Positions 17,166 to 26,981 of a stretch of DNA of 59,930 nt are shown here, piece after piece. The DNA comes from Heyndrickxia ginsengihumi (GTDB lineage: Bacteria; Bacillota; Bacilli; Bacillales; Bacillaceae_C). Made by a program: the position numbers and the translations under genes. Numbering within the stretch: the stretch's first letter is position 1; every line of letters begins with the position of its first letter. Under the pieces are notes generated by a model. The model did no database searches, was not told the origin of the DNA, and was given only the letters and a program-made list of their open reading frames with translations. The DNA lies in contig NZ_JAAIWK010000024.1 of assembly GCF_011008565.1 (NCBI RefSeq), forward strand, positions 1 through 59,930, written 5' to 3'.

Positions 17166-18584
17166 TTATTTTGTTGCCAATTCATAGATCGCTTGTGCGT
17201 AAATGGCAGTAGCCTTTAGCAAATCTTCTACATACATATATTCGTCTTTTTGATGCATCACATCTTCACGCCCTGGGAAAAGAGCTCCAAACGCAACCCC
17301 TCTTTTTAATGAACGCGCATACGTACCGCCTCCAGTAGATAATAGTTCTGCTTTTTCACCAGTTTGCTCTTCATATACTTTTTGTAATGTTTTTATAAGT
17401 GGATCATTTTTATCTACATGATGTGGTTTAGAATTCGAAAAGTTTTGAAGAATCAAACCATCTTCTTTTAATTTCGACTCAATTTGATTTTTTCCTTCAA
17501 AAATTTCAAAAGTTACAGGATATCGCATGTTTAATCCTATGCGGCCACCATCGACTTTGTCATATTCCATAATCCCCACATTGATCGTTAGATCTCCTGT
17601 TATCTCATCATGATATTGAATTCCAAATGCTTCTCCGCGAGATCTGTCAAAGAAATACTCAAAAATTGTACTGACGAATTTATGCCCAGCTAGATCTAAA
17701 GATAGGGAGTTCAAAAATTTTGCTAAATATAAACCTGCACTTGTTCCATTACGCGGTTCTGCACCATGAGCAGATTTTCCTTCTAATGTTAAAATTAATT
17801 TCCCATTGTCGATATACTCTTCCCCTTTGACATGGTGCTCATTTAGAAAATCATGATATTGTTGTACTAATATCGTTGGATCTCCCTCAATTGATAGTGC
17901 TGCCTTAGCAAAATCAGGTACCATATTATAACGACGACCTGACTGAAAAGAAAGGAGTTCATTGCCGGCCTCTGCATTATTTCCTTGCTGTGGCTTTTGA
18001 ATAAGATCAAAATCTGCGATGCCTTTTTCGGCATAAATGATTGGAAAATCTGCATCCGGCACAAATGCCATTGTTGGCATTTCTTCATGCTCAAAGTAAT
18101 GATCTACACATCTCCAATCGCTTTCTTCATCTGTTCCAATAATTAAACGGACTCTTTTTTCTAAAGGAACTCCTAATTCTTTTACAATTTTCATACCATA
18201 ATAAGCAGCCATCGTCGGTCCTTTATCATCGCTAGAACCACGAGCATAAATTCTCCCATCCTTCACGATGCCTTTATATGGATCTACACTCCAGCCGTCA
18301 CCTTCCGGCACAACATCTACATGACCAAGTACCCCTACTAATTCACTTCCTGTACCCATTTCAAGATGACCAGCTAAATTTCCAACATTTTTGTCCTTAA
18401 ATCCATCTCTTTTCCCTAAATTAAGTACATATTGTAATGCATCTTTAACACCTTTTCCTAAAGGAGCATTATCTGTGGCGTGTTCTTCATCTAAAACACT
18501 TTTAATTTGCAAAAGCCCTTGTAAATCTTTGATTAAATCTTCTTTTCTTTTTAATACTTCATCCATCCATTGTATATTGCTCAT
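17166..18584 (-). CDS. pepV: PepV-type dipeptidase (M20 family; YtjP)
   Basis: This 472-residue cytoplasmic dinuclear zinc peptidase of the M20 family has the metal ligands in GHVDVVPEGDGW (about 87-98), RGSSDDKGP (about 115-123, bridging Asp) and GTDEESDWR (about 149-157). The C-terminal STGGGTYAR also fits PepV. These enzymes release amino acids from dipeptides. B. subtilis YtjP is the counterpart. GGAG is 8 nt before the ATG. It is divergent from ytzE. Confidence 0.92.
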   Translation of the reverse strand: MSNIQWMDEVLKRKEDLIKDLQGLLQIKSVLDEEHATDNAPLGKGVKDALQYVLNLGKRDGFKDKNVGNLAGHLEMGTGSELVGVLGHVDVVPEGDGWSVDPYKGIVKDGRIYARGSSDDKGPTMAAYYGMKIVKELGVPLEKRVRLIIGTDEESDWRCVDHYFEHEEMPTMAFVPDADFPIIYAEKGIADFDLIQKPQQGNNAEAGNELLSFQSGRRYNMVPDFAKAALSIEGDPTILVQQYHDFLNEHHVKGEEYIDNGKLILTLEGKSAHGAEPRNGTSAGLYLAKFLNSLSLDLAGHKFVSTIFEYFFDRSRGEAFGIQYHDEITGDLTINVGIMEYDKVDGGRIGLNMRYPVTFEIFEGKNQIESKLKEDGLILQNFSNSKPHHVDKNDPLIKTLQKVYEEQTGEKAELLSTGGGTYARSLKRGVAFGALFPGREDVMHQKDEYMYVEDLLKATAIYAQAIYELATK

Positions 18585-18907
18585 TTTACGTTCTCCTTTT
18601 CTATGTATGACTTCATTGTTTCTATTTTACCCTTTTCCTATTTTTAAATAAATATTTAGGCTATAACCGTGCATATAATTGTTGACTTGTTCATATTTTG
18701 GTAATAAAAAAGTAAACAAAAAAATTTGTCTCTTTTATGAAAAAGATGTACAATGTAATTGTCTGACATCTTAGAAAAAAAGTATAATTTTAGTAAAGGA
18801 GTTGTCTGATCGGTAAAAGGTGAATATTAGATACATTGAATAGTATTTCAATGTCATATTGCTGTCTGTAGTCTTTGTCTTTGGAAAAAAGATGAGGGAG
18901 TGGTTTT
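18585..18907 (+). promoter_or_regulatory. ytzE promoter and leader region
   Basis: The pepV-ytzE gap holds a plausible plus-strand sigma-A promoter, TTGTCT (about 18759) - 18 nt - TATAAT (about 18783). After it comes a leader of roughly 100 nt. The leader contains an 8-bp hairpin, ACATTGAA...TTCAATGT (about 18832-18853). An earlier AAAGGAG begins only a four-codon TTG frame ending in TAA, which is unlikely to matter. No longer gene is present. Confidence 0.5.
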
Positions 18908-19129
18908 TTGAAACCTTCAACAAATCGCATGCTAACTCGAATTAAATCAATCTACGTGTTTATTAAAGAAAAAGGGACAGTGACGACCCAAGAACTTGTA
19001 GATGAGTTCGGCATCACTCCTCGCACCATTCAAAGAGATTTGAATGTGTTAGCATATAACGACTTAGTCAAAAGTACTCACAGAGGTTATTGGACAACAA
19101 CAGAAAAAAAGGTTAGGGTGTCATCTTAA
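18908..19129 (+). CDS. ytzE: YtzE, DeoR-type HTH regulator (HTH domain only)
   Basis: This 73-residue protein consists almost only of a DeoR-family winged helix-turn-helix (GTVTTQELVDEFGITPRTIQ is the recognition region, about 24-43). It lacks the sugar-phosphate-sensing domain of full DeoR proteins. It closely resembles B. subtilis YtzE, so the short length is normal. The start is TTG at 18908, fixed by GAGGGAGTGG 5 nt upstream. Target genes are unknown. It ends at a strong terminator shared with ytzG. Confidence 0.9.
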   Translation: MKPSTNRMLTRIKSIYVFIKEKGTVTTQELVDEFGITPRTIQRDLNVLAYNDLVKSTHRGYWTTTEKKVRVSS

Positions 19130-19156
19130 ACATTAAAATTATATAACTGGAATATG

Positions 19157-19192
19157 AAAAGCGGCTAACTGATGGATTCAGCAGCCGCTTTT
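19157..19192. terminator. Bidirectional terminator between ytzE and ytzG
   Basis: AAAAGCGGCT pairs perfectly with AGCCGCTTTT. A-runs and T-runs on both sides suit either strand. Confidence 0.9.
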
Positions 19193-19198
19193 AACATG

Positions 19199-19930
19199 CT
19201 ATTCTCCTTTATTAAGAAAATGATGGGATTTTAGTAAATCAATTTCATCCATTGTTAACTCCCGATATTCTCCTAATGGCAATGTTTCATCTAAATGAAT
19301 GGGACCCATTGATATTCTTTTTAAGTAGATGACCTTCTTGCCAACCGATGCAAACATTCGTTTAACTTGGTGGAATTTTCCTTCGGTGATTGTTAAATGA
19401 ATTTCAGACGTTTTTCCAGCCTTTAAAATAACAAGCTTCCCTGGTTTTGTCTGATAACCATCGTCTAACAAAACACCATATTTAAATGCTTGAATATCTT
19501 CATTTGTTACTTCACCATCTATACTTGCAAAGTATGTCTTCTCTACATGTTTTTTTGGCGACAATAATTGATGTGCAAGTTGACCATCATTTGTTAACAG
19601 CAACAAACCTTCCGTATCCTTATCTAATCGTCCTACGGGAAATGGATTAAAACGTTGATGATAAGGTGCCAATAAATCAACTACAGTTTGATCACGATCA
19701 TCTTCTGTGGCGGAAATGACACCCGCCGGTTTATTCATTAACAAATAAATATATTCCCTATACTCAACTAGTTCTCCCCGAACCTCAACTTTGTCAGCCT
19801 CCAAGTCAAGATGATGCTGTGCATCTTTGACTGCTTGTCCATTTACGGTAACAAAGCCAGTTTTTAACAGCTTTTTAACGTCCTTCCGACTGCCAAATCC
19901 AGTATTTGCTAAAAATTTATCTAGTCGCAT
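19199..19930 (-). CDS. ytzG: RsuA-family 16S rRNA pseudouridine synthase (YtzG)
   Basis: This 243-residue protein has an N-terminal S4 RNA-binding domain (RLDKFLANTGFGSRKDVKKL, residues 2-21) and a pseudouridine synthase domain. The catalytic aspartate lies in the motif GRLDKDTEGLLLLTNDG (about 100-116). RsuA-type enzymes convert U516 of 16S rRNA to pseudouridine; the exact target here is inferred. The frame opens at a GTG (19939), but GAGG lies 8 nt before the ATG at 19930, and the S4 domain then begins at residue 2. Confidence 0.9.
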   Translation of the reverse strand: MRLDKFLANTGFGSRKDVKKLLKTGFVTVNGQAVKDAQHHLDLEADKVEVRGELVEYREYIYLLMNKPAGVISATEDDRDQTVVDLLAPYHQRFNPFPVGRLDKDTEGLLLLTNDGQLAHQLLSPKKHVEKTYFASIDGEVTNEDIQAFKYGVLLDDGYQTKPGKLVILKAGKTSEIHLTITEGKFHQVKRMFASVGKKVIYLKRISMGPIHLDETLPLGEYRELTMDEIDLLKSHHFLNKGE

Positions 19931-20016
19931 ATTGTTCACCTCTTTTTTGCATCATGCCCATTCATTCTCGTGTAAATTGCATAGGCTAATTATCATATTG
20001 AATAGGAGTGAAAAAA

Positions 20017-20172
20017 TTGCAAGAGCAAAATCCTAGTATTGATACTGCTGCATTACAAGAAATTAATAGAAAAATTGATATTCTAGACAAACGTTTAAAT
20101 CAACTATATCGCAGAGTTACACAAATTGAGCATTACATCCAATATCAACAACAGCAATGGAGAAAATGCTAA
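20017..20172 (+). CDS. Small coiled-coil protein (51 residues), unknown
   Basis: A TTG at 20017 is preceded 8 nt upstream by AGGAG and opens a 51-codon frame. The product is hydrophilic and strongly heptad-like (LQEINRKIDILDKRLNQLY, then YIQYQQQQWRKC). No membrane segment or known domain is visible. It diverges from ytzG and ends about 150 bp before ytgP, which points toward it. Codon use is like the neighbours and the Shine-Dalgarno is good, so I think it is real. An in-frame GTG at 20008 overlaps the ribosome site and is unlikely. Confidence 0.6.
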   Translation: MQEQNPSIDTAALQEINRKIDILDKRLNQLYRRVTQIEHYIQYQQQQWRKC

Positions 20173-20228
20173 AGCTCGTGAAATCACTCAAATAAACGAT
20201 CATAATGATTGAAGCATACATGAAATAA

Positions 20229-20288
20229 GCTCTATTCCCCGAATTGACTATATAACATTCATTTCTATATTCATGGGATAGAGCTTAA
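20229..20288. terminator. Stem-loop after ytgP
   Basis: AGCTCTATTCCCCGAAT pairs imperfectly with ATTCATGGGATAGAGCT over a long loop. It lies between the small coiled-coil ORF and the ytgP stop and could serve either. The T-tracts are weak. Confidence 0.5.
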
Positions 20289-20319
20289 ATACACAAACAG
20301 TCATTTATAATTACCATTG

Positions 20320-21945
20320 TTAATTCATATGAAGTTTTCTTTTTAGTCGTTCAATACGGGTTCCAAATAACTTATCTGCAAGGCGCGTACGCAATCCTAG
20401 ATAACCATATACAGTTGCTCCTACTATGCCGCATATCATTACAATCATTAATGCTTGAATTCTTGAAGAAGGCGAAAGGAAAATCGTTAGTCCTTTATAA
20501 ACAATCCATACAGCTACAAGCATCATCACATTTATCATCATAATGAGAAGTGTTCTCCTCAATACAGTTTTAAAGGAATAGTCAGCAAATATTTTAATCA
20601 CAACGAGACTGATTAAAATGGATGCGGAATAACCAATTGCTGTTGCATACACAGCCCCGTTAATTTGATACATCTTTATAAGCGGGATATTTAGGCTTAA
20701 CTTTAATAATAATCCAACTAAGAGACTTAAAATCGTAAATCTTTGTTCATTGATTCCTTGTAAAATAGCGGCAGTCACAGAATAAAGTGAAAAAAGAATG
20801 GCTACAGGTGCATAGTTCATTAATACACTTGTGGAAATACTGTTATCAACATTATAAAAAATAGAAAAAATTGGTCTTGCCAGTTCAGACATCCCTAATG
20901 CGGCAGGAACTGTAATAAATAATAATACTTGAAGAGTTTGGTCAACAGATCTTGTCAATGTTTGTTTATTGCCCTTTGCAAATGCTTCCGTAATCATTGG
21001 CACAAGTGTCATGGAAAAGGCTGTTGCCAATGATACAGGAATAATGACAAGCTTATGCGATTGGAAATTCAATATCCCAAGCTGCGTCTCCCACACTTTT
21101 CCTAAGTCTATAGCTTCCATTCCGCGTTTCACCGTTAGTTGGTCAATCATCTGATAAAGTGAGTTCGCTATGCCAACAAAAACAAATGGTAAAGCTGAAA
21201 CAATGATTTCTTTATATAAACGAAAAACTGAAACTTGCATCGTACCTTTATCATGAAGCAACAACGCATCTAAATGTGATTTACGCTTAAACCAATACCA
21301 AATCAAAATCCCTAAGCTTGCGATTCCGCCTACAAATGCGGCAAAAGTGGCAGCGCTAATTGCCGATACAATACTGCCATGCAGTATATGTAAAATGACA
21401 TATGCACCTATTAGCATAAAAATGATCCGTACAATCTGTTCAATAACTTGTGAAACAGCTGATGGTCCCATTGATTGATGCCCTTGAAAAAATCCTCTAA
21501 TTAAACTCATGACTGGGATAATGATCAACGCATAACTTACAGCCCGGATAACTGCAGTCACATCCGCCTTATCAAAAGTTTGAGCATCCTCTTTCCCCGC
21601 CATAACAATATCTGTAAAATATGGAGCAAAAATATACATCGCTAAAAAGCTAACAAATCCTGTAATTAACATTAACCAAACGCTCGTCCTAAATAACTTC
21701 CGGCTAACGGCATATTCTTCCAGCGCATTATATTTTGCAACATATTTAGCGACAGCTAAAGGCACACCTGCAGTCGAAATACTGATAAAAATATTATAAG
21801 GAACATAGCCAAATTGGTAGAGTGCTTCTGGCCCAGAGCCACCAACTATTGCATCAAAAGGAATGACATAAAACAATCCTATTACTTTCGAGATAATCGT
21901 TCCTAACGTTAAAATAAACGTACCACGCAACAAATTTGAAGACAT
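20320..21945 (-). CDS. ytgP: YtgP/MurJ, lipid II flippase-type MVF/MOP transporter
   Basis: This 541-residue polytopic membrane protein shows about 14 hydrophobic segments from residue 8 to about 520. It belongs to the MATE-like mouse-virulence-factor family. The N-terminus LLRGTFILTLGTIISKVIG is typical. B. subtilis YtgP was shown to act as MurJ, flipping the peptidoglycan precursor lipid II outward, and several paralogues exist in Bacillus. The C-terminal tail is basic (RIERLKRKLHMN). GGAAGGG precedes the ATG. It is divergent from ytfP. Confidence 0.88.
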   Translation of the reverse strand: MSSNLLRGTFILTLGTIISKVIGLFYVIPFDAIVGGSGPEALYQFGYVPYNIFISISTAGVPLAVAKYVAKYNALEEYAVSRKLFRTSVWLMLITGFVSFLAMYIFAPYFTDIVMAGKEDAQTFDKADVTAVIRAVSYALIIIPVMSLIRGFFQGHQSMGPSAVSQVIEQIVRIIFMLIGAYVILHILHGSIVSAISAATFAAFVGGIASLGILIWYWFKRKSHLDALLLHDKGTMQVSVFRLYKEIIVSALPFVFVGIANSLYQMIDQLTVKRGMEAIDLGKVWETQLGILNFQSHKLVIIPVSLATAFSMTLVPMITEAFAKGNKQTLTRSVDQTLQVLLFITVPAALGMSELARPIFSIFYNVDNSISTSVLMNYAPVAILFSLYSVTAAILQGINEQRFTILSLLVGLLLKLSLNIPLIKMYQINGAVYATAIGYSASILISLVVIKIFADYSFKTVLRRTLLIMMINVMMLVAVWIVYKGLTIFLSPSSRIQALMIVMICGIVGATVYGYLGLRTRLADKLFGTRIERLKRKLHMN

Positions 21946-22191
21946 AAAATCCCTTCCTGCTTAAAAATATAACTTTTAAATATATCGAACGAGTTTACGC
22001 ACTATAATGTAGTGTAACCCGAACGACAAGAGATGACAATTTTTTTTTTAAAATCGAAGAAAATTATAAGCAAAATAAATAGACATTTTGTGAATTTCCT
22101 TTAGGAACGACTAGGAAAAAAAGACTTTGGCAAAAATTGAAATAACATATACAATAATGTGGACAAACATTTAATAAAATGAGGTACGTAT

Positions 22192-23463
22192 ATGAATTAT
22201 GATGTAGTTATCATTGGCGGCGGTCCAGCAGGATTAATGGCAGCAATTGCTGCCGGAGAAAGCAATCGCCACGTCTTGCTTGTTGATAAAGGAAATAAAC
22301 TTGGCAGAAAACTGGCCATCTCTGGCGGTGGACGCTGTAATGTCACAAATCGGCTGCCAATTGAAGAAATCGTAAAAAATATTCCGGGTAATGGACGGTT
22401 TCTTTACAGCGCCTTTTCAATTTTTAACAATGAAGATATTATTGCATTTTTTGAAAAACTCGGCGTTCAATTAAAAGAAGAAGATCACGGCCGTATGTTT
22501 CCCGTTTCCAATAAAGCACAATCTGTTGTTGATGCATTATTAGATAGATTAAAGGAACTAAAGGTAACGATTAAAACAAACTGTCCTGTTGAAACCATTT
22601 TATATGAAGGTCACCGTGCAAGCGGAATCATTCTTAAAAATGGAGAAAAGATCGCAGCAAAAGCGGTGATTGTTGCAGTTGGTGGAAAATCTGTTCCGCA
22701 AACAGGATCAACTGGAGATGGCTATCCATGGGCAAAGAAAGCGGGCCACACAATTTCTGAGCTCTTTCCAACAGAAGTTCCTATTACAAGTGATGAAAGC
22801 TTTATTCAAAACAAAGTGCTACAAGGATTAGCATTACGGGATGTAGCTGTAAGTGTTCTAAATCCGAAAGGAAAACCGTTAATTACGCATCAAATGGACA
22901 TGCTTTTTACACATTTTGGCATTAGTGGCCCGGCTGTATTGCGCTGCAGTCAATTTGTCGTAAAGGCAAAGAAAAAATGGAATCTTACTCATGTTACGAT
23001 GTCCATTGACGCAATTCCAAGTATGAATGAAGAAGAGGTTAAACAAAAAATCATAAAAGTCCTTAAAGCCGAACCAAAAAAAGCAATAAAAAATTGCCTA
23101 AAGGGATTTCTTCCAGAACGATATTTACTATTTCTGTTAGAAAAAAGTGATATTGACGGAAATGCCCAAAGCGCGACCATTTCTCAGGAAAGAATTCGCA
23201 TTCTGGCAGAAAATATAAAGCATTTTCAATTTAAAGTAAATGGAACATTATCATTAGAAAAAGCATTTGTAACAGGTGGCGGAGTCTCAATCAAAGAAAT
23301 TGATCCAAAAACAATGGGTTCTAAATTAATGCCAGGTCTATATTTCTGTGGTGAGATTTTAGACATTTATGGCTATACTGGCGGGTATAACATCACTTCG
23401 GCGCTTGTTACAGGGAGACTCGCTGGGATAAGTGCCAGTGAATATGCCTCCCATTTATCATAA
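22192..23463 (+). CDS. ytfP: YtfP, HI0933-type FAD/NAD(P)-binding oxidoreductase
   Basis: This 423-residue flavoprotein has the N-terminal Rossmann dinucleotide motif [14 protein letters not shown] (about 4-17), the family signature [10 protein letters not shown] (about 45-54), HGRMFPVSN, and a C-terminal FAD contact [19 protein letters not shown] (about 383-401). The HI0933/BaiN-like family is widespread, with no firmly assigned substrate in Bacillus. GAGG lies about 7 nt before the ATG. A good terminator follows. It is transcribed alone, divergent from ytgP. Confidence 0.9.
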   Translation: MNYDVVIIGGGPAGLMAAIAAGESNRHVLLVDKGNKLGRKLAISGGGRCNVTNRLPIEEIVKNIPGNGRFLYSAFSIFNNEDIIAFFEKLGVQLKEEDHGRMFPVSNKAQSVVDALLDRLKELKVTIKTNCPVETILYEGHRASGIILKNGEKIAAKAVIVAVGGKSVPQTGSTGDGYPWAKKAGHTISELFPTEVPITSDESFIQNKVLQGLALRDVAVSVLNPKGKPLITHQMDMLFTHFGISGPAVLRCSQFVVKAKKKWNLTHVTMSIDAIPSMNEEEVKQKIIKVLKAEPKKAIKNCLKGFLPERYLLFLLEKSDIDGNAQSATISQERIRILAENIKHFQFKVNGTLSLEKAFVTGGGVSIKEIDPKTMGSKLMPGLYFCGEILDIYGYTGGYNITSALVTGRLAGISASEYASHLS

Positions 23464-23474
23464 TGATTTTTAAA

Positions 23475-23534
23475 CTGATGCTGCCTATTATTTGCTGATT
23501 GACAGTTTTCTAGAGGCAGTGTCAGTTTTTTCTT
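23475..23534 (+). terminator. Terminator after ytfP
   Basis: ACTGATGCTGCCT pairs with AGGCAGTGTCAGT and is followed by TTTTTT. It overlaps the end of the convergent cse60 gene by 2 nt. Confidence 0.85.
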
Positions 23535-23718
23535 ATTTCCGATATAAAATCATGGCACTAAAACAATAAATTTGCTCATCCTCATCTAATTCCACCATCG
23601 CCGCTACATTATATTTAATATCTAGTATATTTTTTTCATCTATTTTTTGGAGAAATTTATTCATACTTTCTTCCAAATCTTTTTCATGTTCACAATCAAA
23701 CACTTTTACTTGGACCAT
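23533..23718 (-). CDS. cse60: Cse60-like sporulation protein
   Basis: This 61-residue protein begins MVQVKVFDCEHEKDLEESM and ends with EQIYCFSAMILYRK. That pattern of a ferredoxin-like small protein with a terminal FSAMI(I/L)Y is what I know as Cse60. In B. subtilis cse60 is transcribed by sigma-E in the mother cell during sporulation, and its function is unknown. GGGAGGGG stands 7 nt before the ATG. It lies downstream of ytwF in the same direction but behind a strong terminator, so it needs its own promoter. Confidence 0.72.
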   Translation of the reverse strand: MVQVKVFDCEHEKDLEESMNKFLQKIDEKNILDIKYNVAAMVELDEDEQIYCFSAMILYRK

Positions 23719-23782
23719 GTTTTCCCCTCCCTTTTTTATTAATATTCTGAACAGTTTTCCTCGTTTCTAAACTACAAAATAG

Positions 23783-23825
23783 AAAAAGCTGGATAACTGC
23801 TCTAGGAGCAGTTATCCAGCTTTTT
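23783..23825 (-). terminator. Very strong terminator after ytwF
   Basis: A perfect palindrome of 20 bp per arm (AAAAAGCTGGATAACTGCTC and its complement, 2-nt loop) ends in a T-run on both strands. It lies about 10 nt past the ytwF stop. Confidence 0.9.
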
Positions 23826-23835
23826 CCTTCATCAC

Positions 23836-24171
23836 TTATATTCCATTATTTTGGATGTCTTCTTTTGGAATAGCTTCACCTTTCCAATTCAGCATTCCGC
23901 CGGTAACATTGCATACGGTATAACCTTGATCTTTCATAAATTGACAAACTCGCATACTTCTTTGACCTGAACGGCAAATAAATGTATATTCCTCATCTTG
24001 TTTAAATTGATCAAGAGCCTCTGGAATTTCCCCCATCGGAATATGCTTTGCTTGAGGAATCATTCCTTCTTGCACTTCTTCTTCTTCACGGACATCTACA
24101 AGATGAATCGTTTCACCGCTTTTTAATTTTTGTTCCAACTCATCTGTTGTAATGGCTTTAATATTCCCCAT
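23836..24171 (-). CDS. ytwF: Rhodanese-domain protein YtwF
   Basis: This 111-residue single rhodanese domain has the catalytic cysteine in FICRSGQRSM (about 63-72; loop CRSGQR, the pattern of sulphurtransferases) and the motif VDVREEEEVQEGMI near the N-terminus. Such proteins carry persulphide sulphur for thio-modifications or detoxification; the acceptor is unknown. It is downstream of leuS (gap about 50 nt) with its own GGAG site, in the same neighbourhood as in B. subtilis. Confidence 0.85.
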   Translation of the reverse strand: MGNIKAITTDELEQKLKSGETIHLVDVREEEEVQEGMIPQAKHIPMGEIPEALDQFKQDEEYTFICRSGQRSMRVCQFMKDQGYTVCNVTGGMLNWKGEAIPKEDIQNNGI

Positions 24172-24223
24172 CTATTCATTCTCCTTCCATTGACGGAATG
24201 ATTTCAAAGTAGCCAGCCGTGCA

Positions 24224-26638
24224 TTAATTTGCCACGATATTAACTAATTTTCCTGGGATGGCAATTACTTTTCGAATCGTCTTTCCATCTACATATTCTT
24301 TCACCTTGTCATCTGCTAAAGCAATATGTTCAAGCTTAGTACGATCTACATTGCGATCAACTTGTATTTTATTTCTTACTTTTCCATTAACTTGCAGAAC
24401 GATTTCTACTTGATCATCTACTAATTTTGTTTCATCAAAGCTTGGCCATGCTTCATATGTGATCGTATTATCGTGGCCCATTTTTTGCCATAGCTCCTCA
24501 GAGATATGTGGACAAATTGGAGCGATCATCTTAATGAAACCTTCTGCGTACTCTTTCGGAAGTATTTCTGCTTTGTATGCTTCATTAATGAATACCATCA
24601 TTTGTGAAATAGCCGTATTGAAATGGAGGGCTTCAAGGTCTTCGGTCACTTTTTTCACCGTTTGATGGTACACTTTTTCAAGGGCACGATTCGGCTGATC
24701 TTGGATTTTACTTGATAATTCACCGTTATCGTCTACAAATAAGCGCCATATACGGTCTAAGAAACGTCTTGATCCATCTAAACCATTTGTAGACCATGCA
24801 ATAGATGCATCAAGCGGTCCCATAAACATTTCATAAAGACGTAAAGTATCTGCACCATGAGTTTCTACGATCTCATCAGGATTTACAACATTTCCTTTAG
24901 ATTTACTCATTTTTTCGTTATTTTCTCCAAGAATCATCCCTTGGTTAAATAGCTTTTGGAATGGCTCTTTTGTTGGAACAACGCCGATATCGTATAAAAA
25001 CTTATGCCAAAAACGAGCGTATAATAAGTGTAAGACTGCATGCTCAGCCCCGCCAATATAAACATCTACTGGCAGCCATTTTTTTAGTTTTTCAAAGTCA
25101 GCTAACGCTTCTTCATTATGCGGATCTACGTAGCGCAAGAAGTACCAGCAGCTTCCAGCCCATTGTGGCATTGTATTTGTTTCACGGCGTCCTTTTTTGC
25201 CCGTTGCAGGGTCAACTACATTTACCCAATCTTCAATATTAGCAAGCGGTGATTCACCAGTACCTGATGGTTTTATTTCTGTCGTTTTCGGAAGTGTAAG
25301 CGGCAATTCTTCGTCAGGTACAGCTGTTGTTGTCCCATCTTCCCAATGGATGACTGGAATTGGTTCACCCCAATAGCGTTGACGGCTAAATAACCAATCA
25401 CGTAAACGATATGTTGTTTTCTTTTGACCGATGCCTTTTTCCTCAAGCCATTTAATCATATTAGCGATGGCAGTTGATTTATCAAGACCATCCAAAAATC
25501 CTGAGTTTACATGTACACCATCACCTGTAAATGCTTCTTCTTCTACATTACCGCCAGCTACTACTTCTTTAATCGGCAATTGGAATTTTTTCGCAAATTC
25601 AAAGTCACGTTCATCATGCGCAGGTACCGCCATGATGGCACCAGTACCATAGCTCATTAATACGTAGTCAGCAATCCAAATTGGCATTTTTTCGCCATTT
25701 ACCGGATTAATTGCATATGCACCTGTAAATACCCCGGTTTTTTCTTTGGCAAGATCTGTCCGTTCAAGATCACTTTTTGATTTGATTTGATCTAAATAAT
25801 GAGAGACGGCATCATGTTGTGCAGCTGTTGTAATCTTTTCAACAAGTGGATGCTCAGGTGCTAAAACAGCATAAGTAGCACCAAATAGTGTGTCAGGACG
25901 TGTAGTAAAAACTGTAAACGTTCCATCATTACCTTCAATTTGGAATGTTACCTCAGCACCTTCTGAACGGCCAATCCAATTACGTTGCATGTCTTTAATA
26001 CTTTCGGGCCAATCGAGATCCTCTAAATCTTCTAACAAACGATCCGCATACGCTGTAATTTTCAGCATCCATTGGCGCATCGGACGGCGTTCAACCGGGT
26101 GACCTCCACGTTCACTTTTACCATCAATTACTTCTTCATTTGCAAGTACTGTTCCAAGCGCTGGACACCAGTTAACAGGTACTTCATCAACATACGCTAA
26201 TCCCTTTTCATATAATTTAAGAAAAATCCATTGCGTCCACTTATAATAATCAGGCTTCGTCGTATTTACCTCGCGATCCCAATCATAAGAAAATCCTAAA
26301 GATTTAATTTGTCTGCGAAAAGTATTAATGTTTTTCTCTGTAAAAACAGCTGGATCATTTCCAGTATCTAATGCATATTGTTCGGCAGGGAGACCGAATG
26401 CATCCCAACCAATTGGGTGCAGTACATTATATCCTTGCATCCTTTTCATTCTTGACAATATATCTGTTGCTGTATAGCCCTCAGGATGACCTACATGAAG
26501 TCCAGCACCTGAAGGATAAGGGAACATATCTAAAGCATAGAATTTTGGTTTATCTGTATCCTCTTGCACTTTAAACGTTTTGTTCTTTTCCCAAAACGTT
26601 TGCCACTTTTTTTCTATTTCGCGATGGTTAAAGCTCAT
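24224..26638 (-). CDS. leuS: Leucyl-tRNA synthetase
   Basis: This 804-residue class Ia synthetase charges tRNA-Leu. The ATP-site motifs are visible as [16 protein letters not shown] (HIGH-type, about 40-55) and KMSKSKGN (KMSKS, about 575-582). The CP1 editing domain includes [12 protein letters not shown] and the aspartate-containing [12 protein letters not shown]-type segment ([13 protein letters not shown]). The frame is open to 26701. The ATG at 26638 has GGAGG 7 nt upstream and gives exactly the B. subtilis length. A T-box leader controls it. ytwF follows. Confidence 0.98.
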   Translation of the reverse strand: MSFNHREIEKKWQTFWEKNKTFKVQEDTDKPKFYALDMFPYPSGAGLHVGHPEGYTATDILSRMKRMQGYNVLHPIGWDAFGLPAEQYALDTGNDPAVFTEKNINTFRRQIKSLGFSYDWDREVNTTKPDYYKWTQWIFLKLYEKGLAYVDEVPVNWCPALGTVLANEEVIDGKSERGGHPVERRPMRQWMLKITAYADRLLEDLEDLDWPESIKDMQRNWIGRSEGAEVTFQIEGNDGTFTVFTTRPDTLFGATYAVLAPEHPLVEKITTAAQHDAVSHYLDQIKSKSDLERTDLAKEKTGVFTGAYAINPVNGEKMPIWIADYVLMSYGTGAIMAVPAHDERDFEFAKKFQLPIKEVVAGGNVEEEAFTGDGVHVNSGFLDGLDKSTAIANMIKWLEEKGIGQKKTTYRLRDWLFSRQRYWGEPIPVIHWEDGTTTAVPDEELPLTLPKTTEIKPSGTGESPLANIEDWVNVVDPATGKKGRRETNTMPQWAGSCWYFLRYVDPHNEEALADFEKLKKWLPVDVYIGGAEHAVLHLLYARFWHKFLYDIGVVPTKEPFQKLFNQGMILGENNEKMSKSKGNVVNPDEIVETHGADTLRLYEMFMGPLDASIAWSTNGLDGSRRFLDRIWRLFVDDNGELSSKIQDQPNRALEKVYHQTVKKVTEDLEALHFNTAISQMMVFINEAYKAEILPKEYAEGFIKMIAPICPHISEELWQKMGHDNTITYEAWPSFDETKLVDDQVEIVLQVNGKVRNKIQVDRNVDRTKLEHIALADDKVKEYVDGKTIRKVIAIPGKLVNIVAN

Positions 26639-26689
26639 CAAACATCCTCCTTTATTATGTCTATACATGATTGAATATGTAAAAATGCA

Positions 26690-26942
26690 AAAAGCCCTCA
26701 TCCCAAATATGGGACGAGAGGCTATATTATATCTCCCGCGGTACCACCCAGATTAGTGCAAGCACTCACTCATTTATCCTTATCGCGGAACACGGCAAAT
26801 ACTATGAAAATGTTTCACTCATATTTGCAACTCAAAGGCGAGTTCGTGATGTTACTGATTGGCTTGCAGCAACCGCCAATTCTCTTATTTCAGCTAAACC
26901 ACTACTACTCCTTATCAACGTCTCGTCTATTTATTCAATTTA
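26690..26942 (-). ncRNA. T-box leader of leuS
   Basis: The T-box sequence TGGGTGGTACCGCGGGAG (26752-26735) pairs with the acceptor end of uncharged tRNA. Downstream is the terminator AGCCTCTCGTCCC...GGGATGAGGGCTTTTTG (about 26722-26690). Upstream is a stem I region with GGAGTAGTAG and the hairpin ATTGGC...GCCAAT. By family knowledge, uncharged tRNA-Leu favours the antiterminator and leuS expression. A CTC at about 26845 is a possible specifier (Leu), but I did not fold the leader fully. Confidence 0.93.
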
Positions 26943-26948
26943 TTTACT

Positions 26949-26977
26949 ATTGTACAGAAATTTATACACCGTTTCAA
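26949..26977 (-). promoter_or_regulatory. Sigma-A promoter of leuS
   Basis: TTGAAA (26977-26972), 17 nt, TACAAT (26954-26949) on the minus strand. Transcription would begin near 26942, at the start of the T-box leader. The promoter starts 5 nt past the MFS gene's stop codon. Confidence 0.75.
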
Positions 26978-26981
26978 TATA

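Noticed and set aside
18795-18830. TTG mini-frame after AAAGGAG in the ytzE leader as a regulatory peptide
   Set aside because: Only four codons before TAA, no amino-acid bias and no alternative hairpins tied to it.
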